Below are positions 37,913 to 50,141 of a stretch of DNA of 64,000 nt, piece after piece. A program made the position numbers and the translations under genes. The stretch's first letter is position 1. Each line of letters begins with the position of its first letter. Origin of the DNA: Hirudinaria manillensis (Eukaryota; Annelida; Clitellata; Hirudinida; Hirudinidae); assembly GCA_034509925.1 (NCBI GenBank), contig CM067533.1:7198535-7262534 (forward strand). The letters run 5' to 3'. The notes below the pieces were generated by a model. The model saw only the letters and a program-made list of their open reading frames with translations. It did no database searches and was not told the DNA's origin.

Positions 37913-39046
37913 TTAAGAACAGAATCGGAAGCAATCGGACATGATCATCCATTCCGAATTGATGGAAGTCACGACGAAATTCTGGTGGAACATTTTGCGC
38001 TCGGCATCTTCGTACTGCACTGCCCCGCATGTAGAGATTATGAACGTCATTTGGCCCCCTGTGGCTTCATCTAAAAAAAATAATAATTAACTGCTAAATA
38101 AATTAATTAACTTAAATAAATAATAATAACTTAATAAATAAATTAAATAACTTATTCTTACTATTATATTAGTTTAATAGCCAGAAAGTGAGAAAAAATG
38201 AAGCATTTATATGTATGTATATATATATACCTGGGAGTGGCTGTGCATCCAAGCACTCAATGTAGTGTGTTGACTTTGGCAAGTTATCGTGAAAAGCTGA
38301 AATTTTGCTTGCTCCTTCAACAAGATTTCCTTCCCAAATGAGTCTGGCATCCTCTTTGTAGAGCTTTGAGACAACCTGTTTTTACGATCAAGATTTGAAA
38401 TGCATATGTGAAAAAAGCAATTTACAAGATTGATTAATAGTCTCTGAAGATAAGTTACATGTAACTATAAGTCATAGCTGGTAGAGAAAGAAGAAACCCA
38501 TTTTTGCACTCACATGCCTGTTGCTGTCAAACTTTCCATAATACAGTTTTACGAACTTCTCTGCACCTTCGCAGGCCGTTGAAATGTTAATCTTTTGAGA
38601 CTAAATTTATTTCAAAATTTATACTACATTCAAAACGTGTTTTATCATGATTTACTATGTACAATAAAATGTTTGAGAATTCTCTGACTGAAAAGCTTGT
38701 CAAAGACTGAATGGATAATTGTATAGACTATGACAAATAAGACTTCAGGATCAGACTACACAAAACAAATAAGACCATTACAAATAATTCATGAAAGCAC
38801 CTTAGTGAATTTCTTAACTCAACAATCAGTTAAAAGAAAATTCAATGTTAAGATAAAATAAAACATTGCACTTCATGTTAATAAAAATATCACCATTAAT
38901 ACTAAATTTAAAACACATATACCAATAAAACAAATCAGAAATCTTTACTGACATTATATCACATTCCCAGTCACATTACGTTTTATTGCTAGATAAAACC
39001 CTAAAAACCCAAATCTTAGCTAAAAGTGTCTGAATTCACCAACCAT
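37913..39046 (-). CDS. NXT1: NTF2-related export protein (NXT/p15)
   Basis: Small NTF2-fold partner of the mRNA export receptor NXF1, acting at nuclear pores. Exons on the minus strand: 39046-39044, 38600-38514, 38375-38231, 38070-37913 (130 residues; human NXT1 has 140). Conserved blocks visible are ACEGAEKFVKLYYGKFD, the strand around RLIWEGN, DAQPLP, and the C-terminal FHQNFVVTSINSEWMIMSDC followed by FRFCS. These match the NTF2 fold in order. The first coding exon is only the ATG followed at once by a GTTGGTG donor. This is the only arrangement I found that supplies a start codon in phase 0, so it is inferred from family length and phase. Confidence 0.92.
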
Positions 39047-39786
39047 TTTAATTGTGTGGGCGATTATGAAGAGACAAACAAATATGTAAACAATTGTAAA
39101 CGAAGATCTACCTAAAATTAAGTAATATCAAAGAAATGTATATGATACGTTATCATTACTTAATTAATATGAATAATTTTATCTTTGTCAACAATATCAT
39201 TAAATAATGTTTAACAATGAATAGTATTATTATTTTAACAGCCTTATAAATTTATGATTTGCATTGTCAATATGGGAAAATGTCACAGAAAACTGGTAAA
39301 CTCTTTACAATCAGTGGTAGAGAGGGATTAGCCCCAGGAGATTGAATTTAATAATTTCATACATTTTGTTCGGTCCTAGACCTCCCTCCTTAAATTTCTC
39401 TTCTTTCTCATAATGTTGTACCCGACTTCAAAGTTTTCTCTTTTTTTCTAAATTTTTAACCCCTAGCCCAGTGTTAAACTCTAGAATCTGGAGAACTATT
39501 CACAATGGTTAGCTATAGATTCGGTATATTTGTCGCAAGGCGAACAAGTTACCTGAGAAGTTGCCAAAAACTCTCAATTGACAATAAACTTTCTGTTAAT
39601 AGGTAAATTTGCTTTGTTAAGGATACGCGTGATTTATCAGCAATTACATAGTTACACCTAATTGGTTTTAAACACCTTGGCGGTGTTTATATAGTTCTTC
39701 AGCGGAGCTGAGCCCATTGCATTGCAAAAATAAATTGGATAGTCTGCAAAGATCTCGCATCAATACATTTAGGAATACGAAAACAT
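39047..39786. other. Intergenic between divergent NXT and TMEM8-like genes
   Basis: AT-rich DNA with no open frame of note. It must contain the promoters of both divergent genes; no TATA box or clear element was identified. Confidence 0.5.
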
Positions 39787-42700
39787 ATGTTTTCACTGCA
39801 AATAACTATTATTTTTGTTTTGGTTTCACCTCATTTCTTTGTTATATATGGTGAGTGAACTTCAATTAGTTTAATATATCTACTTTGACATTAGCAAAAT
39901 AGCAAGACATTGCAAATGTTGGAAATATGATCGTTGTTTGATTCCAGGTGCTGAGAAACATGATGTTTACTTCAAAAATTTAGAAGTTTACTCTTACAGA
40001 CATTTTGGTTCTCTCCAAACAATTTACTTTGAGGTTCCTCCAGATACAAGTTCTTTTTCATGGAATCTCACGATAAATAAATCAAGGTCTGGATGTGAAG
40101 ACCAAACTTTTTACCTGTAGGTTTAGAGTATTTGAAGCATTTTTTCCTAAATGCAATGCATTCTGACTGTAATCTGTCTAGAAGACGAATTCAATTCTTA
40201 AATTTTGCAAAGGTACATGCAGCATGGTTCCTTTCCAATCGACAACCACGATGGCTCAAATACTTTCCCATGTACATATAAAACTGGCAGAACCAGCCTT
40301 TTCAAGGACAATCTAACGAGCTCAAAATCAATTGTCATTGAGCAACCATTTTATGGCCAGTGGTTCTTGGGTGCTCTCATGAAAGAAAATGCCAATCAAG
40401 TAGTCAAAAAGGTTGATGTATATTTTTATTTTAATTTTTATAATTATTCCAAGGCAAATAGGAAATATTTATAATTTTTTTAATACTAAAAAATCAAAAT
40501 TTCAGCTCTCATCACTGTGGTGTGATTATGGCCTGCTTGGAAACATGACTTATTTCATAGAGGATGTTGGTTTGGTTATCCCAGGCTCAAAATTGGAACT
40601 CAACATGTCTACAAAGTCCCAATATCTCAGGTTTGTTATCATATGTTATCACTGCATTATCAACATATCACTTTTTCACATTAGTTATTATATTTTTTCA
40701 TCTTTATCTTTTATTTATTTTATAATTATATTTTTTAATTTACTCAGTAATTTCATTTCTCTACATTTAGTTTTTCTTTACAGTCATCAATGAGATTATT
40801 GATTATCAAATTTGTGCACTGGTTGGTCGATCAGTTGTTCCTTAGAATTGATTTACTTAAAATTAATAATTAATGCCTCCAAAAATCTTGCAATTCCAAC
40901 AGATTCAAGATTGGCAGAAATGTGTATAAATACACAGCCGTACTGGTGGTGAGTGACCAGACGTTATCGTCCTCTTCTTGTAACGTCACCGTACTAACCA
41001 GGGACGGTGCGTTACCTGGAGCGAATGGGACTTCACCTGCCCACAATCTCACCTGTGCCAAATCAGCTCCAAACTGCAAGCTGGAGTTTGATGTTTATCA
41101 TCCAGAGGTTGAAAAATGGCAGTATCTGCTCATCCAGAACAATGATGGAGAGAAAATGCTGGAAGTTGAACTTCTGGTTACTTTGTTTGGTGAGTTTATG
41201 GATTCACAAACCCAGACATCACCAAATGAATGATGTTTAGGATGTGATGGTCCCTATTATTCTATTATCATCAACTTCAACTTGTCTGACTTGTCAACAG
41301 AATGCATGACAGGAGTTTTGAGGAACAAGACGATGCACGAACCTTGTTACCTGAGCCAACCTCTTTTGACAATAACTGATCCGGACGAGGTTCAAAGCTC
41401 CGTCTTTAGCTTCTCTTACAACAACGAGGAATCCGTCCTGGTTCCCCGACCCTTCGTTTCCATGACGACGTTCGTCGTCGACAAGATGAAGGACGTCGGA
41501 GGGACTCTGAGTTTGGATCTGACGGTGAATCCTATCGACGCGACCTTTGACGAGGTTAGGGGGACACCGCGCGAGATCAAAGTGAGTTAGTGCTTCTGTG
41601 CTTTTTATTTTATTTGATTTTATGATTTATTGATTACTTGCTTGCTTGCTTAGTGATGGTGGTGAATTTAATTAGACGAATCAGGTGAATTGATTTACAG
41701 AGCCTAGTAATGATTAATTATTGATTTGCTTTTTTAATTCACAAGTTATTCATTTATTTATGGTTTTCTTTTTGATATAAATTGCTTTGGTCTTTAACCA
41801 TAATAAATTAGATTGTAACATTTGGAAGATAGGCATATGCATATTAATATCAAATTATCATATTAATTAGCATGTGCATGTTAATATTATAGCAAGGCAT
41901 CCATATTTTTGACAGCTTATTCCATTAGAAGCTTTATCGCTTTTCAATTGACTTTCAGTTTAAATTTTACTTTAAATATTTGCTTGGCTTTGCACTCATT
42001 TAGATTGGTATACATCAAGTTATCTTTTATTATCATTACTACAGATTAAACTAAGTCTGATAAATTACCATGGGCCAGAGTTCTTGATAAACAATTGATA
42101 TAAATAATATTATAAATTGACAAATTGTTTACAAAATTATCTCAGTTCCACAAGTCACTTATCTTTCAAACGTAAACTGTTTAAACCTCGGAAACATAAT
42201 TATGTTTTGCAAAATGACTGTCTCACATAATTATAAATTTAACTATTTACATTAAGTAATCCTTTACATTTTACCTACTGAGTAACATCTTGATTATCTG
42301 ATTATAATATAATAAAACTTTCATTTCATTTCACTCCTAAATGTGCTTTTGCATATTGTCTTTTAAGTTGACATACAATGGATTAAGGCTCATAAGCATA
42401 AACGATACTTAGAACATTTATATAGCTCCTCCTTCTAAACACTGTCTGATTGGTCAAGACTTCCAGCATTATCATAATTTGAATCTAATTGAAATAGTAT
42501 CATCCCAATTAATGTATCATACATTAATATACAACAATAGGTCACTTCTGGCATGGCATAGGCTAGTTTCTGAACTCCGCGTTCTTCTATTCTTTTATTG
42601 TAGAACTTTGAGGTTGTCGTCTGCATTCAAAGAGGTCACGCCACGGTTTCTGCCGAAGGTCGATTGGATTGCAAAGACGAGAATGTCGTGAGATTGAATT

Positions 42701-43756
42701 TCAGCAGCCCTCATGCCGAGGTGCGCTACCTTTACCCCGAGCCGGGCTTGTACTTCATCGGGCATCAGGATCTGAAGCAGAACCTCTCAGACACTTATGG
42801 GTGGGATTTTAACTATTAAAATAATTGTGCTTATTCCATTAAAAATATTTATGCAATATCATTATTTTTTAACATCGATGTTTGATTTATTAAATACCAT
42901 GATTAATGATCAGTCATTATTATATAAATATAATAATAATAGCAATAAATATAATAGTAATAGCAATAAATATAATAATAATAGTAATAAATATAATAAT
43001 AATAGCAATAGTACCAATCAGGAAATCATCTTAAGGGAAAATTCCTGGCAAACAATGCACTAAAAAGAACCATTAGTTCGTAATGCTAAGTAGCATTTAA
43101 TTTTAATTTAATTTAAATTCAGAGATCCACAGTTAGGACTTTTTATGAAGGTCAAGATAACTTCCTGCGAGGAATCCAAGTGCAACAACGGAGGGAAGTG
43201 CAGGTCCGTCATGAAGGGTCCTTTTGTGATGTCCTACTGTGTCTGCCTGGCAGGTCAGTATGTGAGGCTTGATAATGATAATTTCTGATTATGCTTTATT
43301 TACCATTATTAATATGATTAATGTTATTAAAGTGTATTATATTATTAAATACTACTTGATGCCGTTATTAAACTATGCATGATACAAGATGACTATCACC
43401 TATGCTTCATCTTTTATTGTTTTTGCCAGTTTTCTCTAACAGGGGATAATGAAATGGTTATGAAATAATTAAAATGCATTCCCCCACGCATTTCCCCATG
43501 CATTCCCCCATACACTCCCCCAAGCATTCCCCCGTGGATGATAAGGAATTCACTACAGGTGCTCGGGGCATCACCTGTTCGGACGAGTCGGACATGCTTT
43601 CCAGGCCCATCCAGTTGCTGTACACACTTCTACTGACTCTCAGCAACCTGGCATTCATTCCCGCCATCATCATTTCCTTCAAAAGATGGCGCTACATGGA
43701 GTGCATCATCTACTTCATCAACATGTTTTGCTCGGCCGTGAGGAACAGTATTTCTC

Positions 43757-43799
<43 letters not shown>

Positions 43800-45682
43800 T
43801 TAATGGTTTTTATTTTCCATTTAGATGTTTGTATTTTTGTTAGATGCTTCTTGTTGTGATTGATTGTATAAGGGTGTAAATAGGATTATAAATGATGTTT
43901 ATTTACTAATAATAACTTATCGTATTGTTTGATAATTTTTCAATTGGGTGCTTTTCAATATTCCTAATGATATTCTGTGCCTATTTGACAAGAATAGTAA
44001 TTGCACTTTTATTTAACTATTATATGATTAATTTGAAACAATAATAAAAATAATAATAATAATAAAATTAACTTACCAATATATTCATATATGAATATCA
44101 ATGAAGTCACACCAATCTCCATTTTCATTTCAGTTTTACCACGCATGCGACATGAACCAGTGGAGCGTGTACAGTTTGTGCTTCCTCCAGTATCGGATTT
44201 ATCAGTTTGCTGACTTTTACCTCTCCCTTCTCTCCTTCTGGGTCACCCTCCTGGCCATGTCCCGAATCAAGTCTGGCTACACCATACCGATTCTGGTTTC
44301 GGGGGTGGTTATCATCGCTATCATGATCGAAAACAACCCCGTCTCACCGATAGCAAACATCATCCCCATAGCCTTGGGTACTCTCATAGTCATCATTTCT
44401 TGGGTGAGTATGAAATTCTTAAATTATTTTTTTAAATACTTTTTTTTTCTTTTAATTGGAAATGAATATATGATAAATAACTGTGACTAATGAAATGGAT
44501 ACTAAAAGTCAATATAACTTTTTTTAGGGCTCAAAGACCTATAAAAATAGGACTATATATCCAGACAAAAGAGAATTCTTGTGGATCGTGCCCGGAGTGT
44601 CCATGGCCGCTTTCGGTCTCATCGTGTTTGCCTTCGTAGAAAACGACAGAAACTATCCTTACACTCACAGCTTCTGGCACCTATGCGTCGCTCTGTGCAT
44701 CCCTCTCGTTCTGCCTCATGACAAAGTCGTATGGGAGCTCAAGGAAATAAGTTAGCACGCGTGCGATCGAATATCAGATCGTGGAATTTTTATCAAATAC
44801 GTCGCCTCATTTCAAAGCTTTCTCAAATAACAGTGATATACTATATTTCAACTTAACAATATTTCATAACATTACAACACCAACTTTATAATATTACAAT
44901 TTTTAATCACTTCAATGGCATAATCTCTTCGACTAGTGGCTACCAACGACAGAATTGTTGCATTGTTGCATTGCTCTGACAATCATTCATTTTTATCATG
45001 CCTTGGCATTTATCACTTTTCAGATAAAGATCCCGACCATGAATAGTAGGTTGATTGATGATTGAATGTTGAATGCTGATTGATGATTGAAGGTTTCTTT
45101 CAAATCAGGATCTCTGAGATTGTTTATTAGTTGCTTTGGTTGCCTTTGTTGAGATGTAGATTGTTTTTTGTTTATTAACTTTCATCACCAGCTTGTTGTT
45201 TTCAAACTAATTTTTCCCAACCATTTTCAAGGTGTCAGATATTAAGTTTTTTTTCAGATTTTAAAATCTCAAAAGATCAAAATTTTAATTTTTTTTGGAA
45301 GGAGAGGGAAAAATGCCTCAATGTTTGGATTTTCCACTACTTGAAAATTATAGCTGTCTTTGCACTTTGTCATTAATGCTACTAACTATTCCAAACGTTT
45401 TCTAATCAATCGATCAATCCATCATTCAATCAATGAAACCGAAGAGGTTGATTGATCGGTCGTCTAGCATCGATGACATAATATTTTTATAAATTTTCCA
45501 AAGCCCTGTCGAGATACTCCGTGCCGAGGGAGCTTAACTCGGGATCGGAAGATGACGAGGCCGTCCTGATCCACGACCTGCAGTCCGATCGGTACGAGAG
45601 TCTGCCGTCTCGTTCCCCCCCTCCGGTCCTCCCCGTCCCCCCGTTGGACGATCAACAGTTCAACTACAACGTTCTTTCCTGA
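39787..45682 (+). CDS. TMEM8: TMEM8/PGAP6-type multipass protein with EGF-like domain
   Basis: Member of the CREST membrane-hydrolase superfamily; mammalian PGAP6/TMEM8A is a GPI-specific phospholipase A2 at the cell surface. Twelve exons: 39787-39850, 39948-40116, 40213-40411, 40506-40630, 40903-41189, 41301-41581, 42604-42800, 43123-43253, 43559-43737, 44134-44403, 44528-44750, 45504-45682. All phases agree and give 767 residues (human TMEM8A 771). Signal peptide MFSLQITIIFVLVSPHFFVI. A large N-glycosylated ectodomain leads to an EGF-like module (C-x5-CNNGGKC...YCVCLAG...C, about 440-490) and seven hydrophobic spans. FYHACD in span 2 and HSFWH in the last span fit the His/Asp motifs of CREST hydrolases. 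The final exon, a Ser/Pro-rich cytosolic tail, is reached by a GTTAGC donor. Without that splice the protein would stop at 44755. Confidence 0.9.
42914..43015. repeat. AATAATAGCAATAAAT tandem repeat in a TMEM8 intron
   Basis: About five units of roughly 21 bp built from AATAATAG[CT]AATAAATAT, in the intron before the EGF-encoding exon. Confidence 0.85.
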
Positions 45683-46354
45683 ACGAATTTAAACTGATTC
45701 CGGACGTAACCGTAATATTTTAATGATGATAATTGTTGTAATAATATTTTAATGACGATAATTGTTCTAATCGTAATATTTTAATGACGATAATTGTTCT
45801 AATTGTGATATTTTAACTTTAAACGATTTCCTGGCATTGAGATTCATCTGTTTTCGTTATCATCATTTGGCCATTGTAAAGTTTAATTTCTAATTTATAT
45901 CAATTCACGTGAATGTTGCCAGAAGCCTCGATAGATACTTTGTTTTCGATGTTTTGAATCCATTTCTTAACAAACCGCTCAGGAAAGCGTACTTATTTTT
46001 GTTTAGAGCCGCTGCTAATGATATATGGAACATACTGAAAGGCATAATGATTATTGTTCTCATTTTAAAGATTTAAATACATAAATGCTTGCTAAATGAT
46101 CCTTTAATATCTGCCTAGGAAATTATATGTTGTACCTTGATGCTCTTTACTCACTCGCATTGCTTATTACACTCACTGATGATTAATCACCGTATCAGAA
46201 CCGATCGAACAAACTTTGAGTTTTCTAATATTTATTTAACTACTTTGCTTATCTCTGCAACAATAAATCGTATTTTGAAGTGTATATTGCCATTATCGAA
46301 TCGAGAATCGAACTTCCTCTTGGCAGTGCGAATGCCGCAAGAGACTGCAAACGA
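45683..46354. other. Intergenic between converging TMEM8 and ATP-grasp genes
   Basis: Three near-copies of TAATATTTTAATGACGATAATTGTTCTAA at 45711-45810 form a short tandem repeat of about 35 bp. AATAAA at 46262-46267 is a possible polyadenylation signal for the plus-strand gene. No coding signal. Confidence 0.55.
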
Positions 46355-47585
46355 TTACTGGAGGACGATGCTTGCGATCAGGTCGGCAAACTTCAGACCC
46401 TTTGCCTTTGCCTCGGCCGAGGTGTCGGCCACCAGCCCCAAGCAGCTGCAGTTGATTTCCGACAACACGAGACGTCTTCCTGGAGTGGAGCTCGGGATAT
46501 GTCCGGGCTTGAGACCCTCGGGTCCGAGGGCTTCTTCGATGCAATCCACTGACCACCAGTAAGGAACGTCGTCCAATTTGCACGTCTTCAGGAGTTCGTA
46601 GGTCCAGCCCACGACGGCATCGACGAGAGCCTTGTGCTTGGAGAGATCCAGGGTGGTGTAAATGGCTCCAGATCTTAGGGTGGCCGTGAAAGCCGATTCA
46701 TCGACCGGCTTCTTGTGCACCACTTCCAGGATCTGAAATTAAGCACAGCTAGTACCTAACTTGCAAGTTTTACGGAATTAATCGGGAATTTTATGAAAAA
46801 TGCTTCATTTCAAAGGGCAAGTGGTTGTGTGACCTGATGCTTGGAAAGAAGGAAACGGAATTCTCCGTCCTTGATGAGGGGAAGGAAGGGCATGCTGATG
46901 GCATCTTCCTGGCAGAGGGCCAGAAATTCGGGGATGACATCCTTGCGAGCGATTTCCTTGGAGGTCTGGGTGTAGGCGTCAGTCATGAGGATGTGATCGC
47001 CCTTATTTTCCAGCTTCCAGACGCCAAGCCCGGTGGATCCTCTGAGCATTTTAAGGACTCTTGGCGGTCCACCCTTGGGAAGGATTTTGTCGATCTCGCC
47101 CTGGTTCTTCTTAAGATCATCGTAGGTATGCAGAACAGTCCCGTGGACACCCATGCCGGTGTCTTTCAGCTCGTACAGGATGTACTTGCTACCCAATCTA
47201 TCCATGTGCTCTGCATCTGGACCCAGAAGGAGACCGTCTTTTTTTAGTTCGTTCAACATCTTGACGTAGTCATTCAGAGACAAACTCGGGTAGTCCATGG
47301 GGTTGACACGGCCCAGGAAAGCGGTGTCAGGGTACTTGGCTTTGAGACTGGCAGCGGTGTCCTTGTTGGTGACGAAGAGAATTTCAGATTCCACCCCTTT
47401 AAGTAATTATGTCGATAGACGTTTAAAATCGAACGTGGTAATAGTGCAATGAATGAGTTACCCTTCTTCTTGAAAGCATCGACCAGCCAAGGTGAATCTC
47501 TTCTGTACTTTCCTCCGGGGGTTTCGGCATTTTTGTCCTTAGCCTCCTCGACTTCAAGAACCAAAACTCTCTTGAACTTGCCCAT
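46355..47585 (-). CDS. ATP-grasp-like protein, bacterial in appearance
   Basis: Probable ATP-dependent ligase-type enzyme; substrate unknown. Exons: 47585-47462, 47396-46834, 46732-46355 (phases 1, 0; 354 residues). The N terminus KFKRVLVLEVEE looks like the opening strand of a pre-ATP-grasp Rossmann-like lobe. RVLKMLRGSTGLGVWKLE resembles the ATP-grasp lysine strand and glycine loop. Near the C terminus, LSEINCSCLGL matches the E-x-N metal-binding end of the fold. The overall plan recalls the bacterial Cj0069-like ATP-grasp proteins. I know no standard animal orthologue with a name. Two spliceosomal introns show it is established in the nuclear genome and not bacterial contamination. A CTTTTAG acceptor lies 5 bp before the ATG, so a 5' exon or trans-spliced leader is likely. 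Family placement is inference from motifs. Confidence 0.65.
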
Positions 47586-47737
47586 GACGTCTAAAAGTCT
47601 TGAAAAGTTTCTTCCTCCAAACAATCGATGCAAAGAAATGCTAGAGTTTTGAATCCTTAAATTCGAGAAGAAAGTTGTCTTGATCAATTCGATGCACAAC
47701 CTCGAACCAATGACCGCAGAACGAAGTAGGGGTTAAG

Positions 47738-48236
47738 TTATGTACCATTTCCTAAGGCTCTCTTTCTCCTTATTATCTCTCTCCTTACTGCCTCTCTCGC
47801 CTTTTCCATCTTCTCCCGCAGTTTCCACGCTCGCATGTACCTCCTCAGAGTGATATTTTCGGGTTGCCCCGTTCTGGGGTTTTCCTGGTGATAAATAAAT
47901 AAAAAATTTAGTATCTTTTAAGCGACAGCTCTACTTGCATGTCGACATTATTCGCATATTGGTTCAAAGGTTTTCAATTCCTATGTTGCAATATTCACAT
48001 ATTATAATTTTTTGTTTATGTCTAAATGTAGGTAATTTTCATTTAGGTTTATTTTCTCCCTTTTTTGGAAAGGAAAATCCAGCCATTTAGGTTCATTGAG
48101 AGGACTGGCTTGGCTTGGATACAGTTTGAGGCTGCCTAATTTCGCGCTCAGAATATTTTTTCCTTACATTACAAAGAAGGGTTGAGAATGGCGCAGAAGA
48201 GTAAGCGCCCTTACGATAACATTGGCGGCGTAACAT
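47738..48236 (-). CDS. Small basic protein with presequence-like N terminus
   Basis: Unrecognised. Exons 48236-48168 and 47884-47738 (phase 0; 71 residues). An in-frame ATG at 48290 would give 89. The first exon, MLRRQCYRKGAYSSAPFSTL, has the Arg/Ser-rich amphipathic character of a mitochondrial presequence and ends at a good donor (TAAT before GTAAGG). The second reads ENPRTGQPENITLRRYMRAW and then a Lys/Arg/Glu-rich helix to RALGNGT. It stops 152 bp before the ATP-grasp ATG. A GTACAT donor at 47743 would splice in phase 1 to the acceptor 5 bp before that ATG and fuse the two frames. Whether this is its own gene or the 5' end of its neighbour is open. Confidence 0.5.
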
Positions 48237-48627
48237 TGCTGAAAGCGTTGTTGCTTGCTTCTTCCAAAGCGCCTCGTGCGATGCCAGCAATAGCGGAGAA
48301 TCTGCAACTGAAGAACGTACAACTGCACTCCTACACTCGTGTCTCGTTTTAACTTTGTTTTTCGAGAAAACAGGTTACACTGACTCCATCCCGGATGATG
48401 GAGATGTGCTGTACACGTTCCGGATGTTGCTCCAAAGACTCGGGTTTTTTTTGTTGTTTCGTTTTTGGCAAAAAAAGAATTTCATAGACTGGAAACGAGA
48501 AAAGGGTTGCCTCGAAATTGGGCAGCCCAGCTCAGGGATAAAAATCGATAGACGGCTCGTGGGACGCCACTGGTCAAGGAGAATCGATGTCAGCAAAACT
48601 GCCTCTGCTGCGAGGTGTCCAGCCGGT

Positions 48628-48649
48628 GTCACGTGACCTGTCACGTGAT
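48628..48649. promoter_or_regulatory. Two adjacent CLEAR-type E-boxes
   Basis: GTCACGTGAC at 48628-48637 is followed two bases later by GTCACGTGAT (48640-48649). GTCACGTGAC is the exact consensus of MiT/TFE (TFEB-type) sites. They lie about 340-390 bp upstream of the minus-strand start codons at 48290/48236. Confidence 0.45.
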
Positions 48650-48893
48650 TGCGGGCGGAGAAAATCAATCCCTGTTTTATTTCTATATTTTTTGTTTTTA
48701 TTGACAAAACAAATCTTAATAATTATTAAATCTTATTATATTTAATTATTATATTATATTAATTATAAATCTAATTAATTTCAAGATTAAATCATTTGAA
48801 TATCATCTAAATGCTACCATGTCTAGTACGGGTTGTCACATTGGAACTTTAAAATAATCTATTACTCATTATTATTATTACCGTTATGAGTAA

Positions 48894-48933
<40 letters not shown>

Positions 48934-49342
48934 GTTATTATTGTTAGTCTAGAGTATTTTAAAAGTATTTATTATAGTAATCACATAAATGCGATTATTT
49001 ACAAACGACATCAGTAATAAATAAGATTCTTGGAAATTCCGTGTCCAAAGACCAGATCGTCAGAGACCGGTCCAGTAATGATTGGATGGTTTTATGAAAC
49101 AACGCCTCACGTGACGTGAGCATGATTCCCTTCAGTTACCTTCATGCATATTAACAGAAGATTATAATTTAATTACAAATATTGGAATGAAACAATAATT
49201 TTCTAATTGACTTCTTAATGATTAAATCATATTTATATTTTATTCTCGTTTATTAAATTTAAATATAAACTTAATTGAACGAAAAGACATTAAAAATTCC
49301 ATGTTATAGCAGCAAATGCCAGAAAATAATTTGCAAATAAAG

Positions 49343-49378
<36 letters not shown>

Positions 49379-49699
49379 TGAAATAATAATAATATTAATA
49401 AATTTTTAAAATTTTAATTGTCATTTGAAATTCCGAAATACACGTAACTTTAAAATTCTATTTTATCCTGCATTTTATTTTCCACAAATCCTTCTTCCAG
49501 TCTCTCTCACTCCATCTCTCACACTCTCTCTATCTTAATACCTGCTCGAATACCCCTGCATTTCTTTTCCATACTTATGTCCATCCATAACTTGCTTGTA
49601 AAAAATATTTGAAAAACTTTTCAATGACATTAAATCATTTTCTATTAATTATCTTTAATTAAAGTCACCATCACCATCGTCATCATCTTCACCATCACC

Positions 49700-50141
49700 A
49701 CCGTCGGTCTCAAAAAGGTGTCCTTGTCAAGGATAGTCCTGGAAACGAGTCTGTCTCTGAGAGGACTCCCGGCTTTCCTGTTCAATTTCCCGTGTCAGGT
49801 TCCACTCGATCGATAAAGCTGCAGTCACACTCGAGTGAATCACCCATCGCGGTGGAAAACCCAGGTGGAAAACCCAGACCGACTGAAACGGATCGGTTTC
49901 GAAATCCAACACTCCTTCCACTTATATTATGTGTTGTATATTTATTTAAAATCGCTACAAAGCCCATAGAAGCGTCATCACTTCCGTGACTACCACCATC
50001 ACCGTCATCATCGTTGTCGTCGTCGTCTTCATCATCATCATCATTCTCGTTAGATCCAGCGACACTCAGGTGCCTCAAAGTGATGGCTGTTGTTCCGTGT
50101 CAAGCTCAATTCCACGAGGAAATGTGGAGGTTTATTATTGA
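49700..50141 (+). other. Coding-like islands, unknown
   Basis: The plus frame from about 49700 to 49925 is open and balanced in composition (SQKGVLVKDSPGNESVSERT... and ...PGGKPRPTETDRFRNPT). A second island after a TCGTTAG acceptor at 50053 reads SSDTQVPQSDGCCSVSSSIP and stops at 50141. They resemble low-complexity cytoplasmic tail exons. No parent gene found; could be a relic. Confidence 0.22.

Noticed and set aside
45464..45655. Minus-strand 63-codon frame
   Set aside because: Antisense to the TMEM8 tail exon, whose phase and acceptor fit the plus-strand gene.
46280..47652. Plus-strand frames over the ATP-grasp gene
   Set aside because: Shadows of the minus-strand exons, which have matching splice phases.
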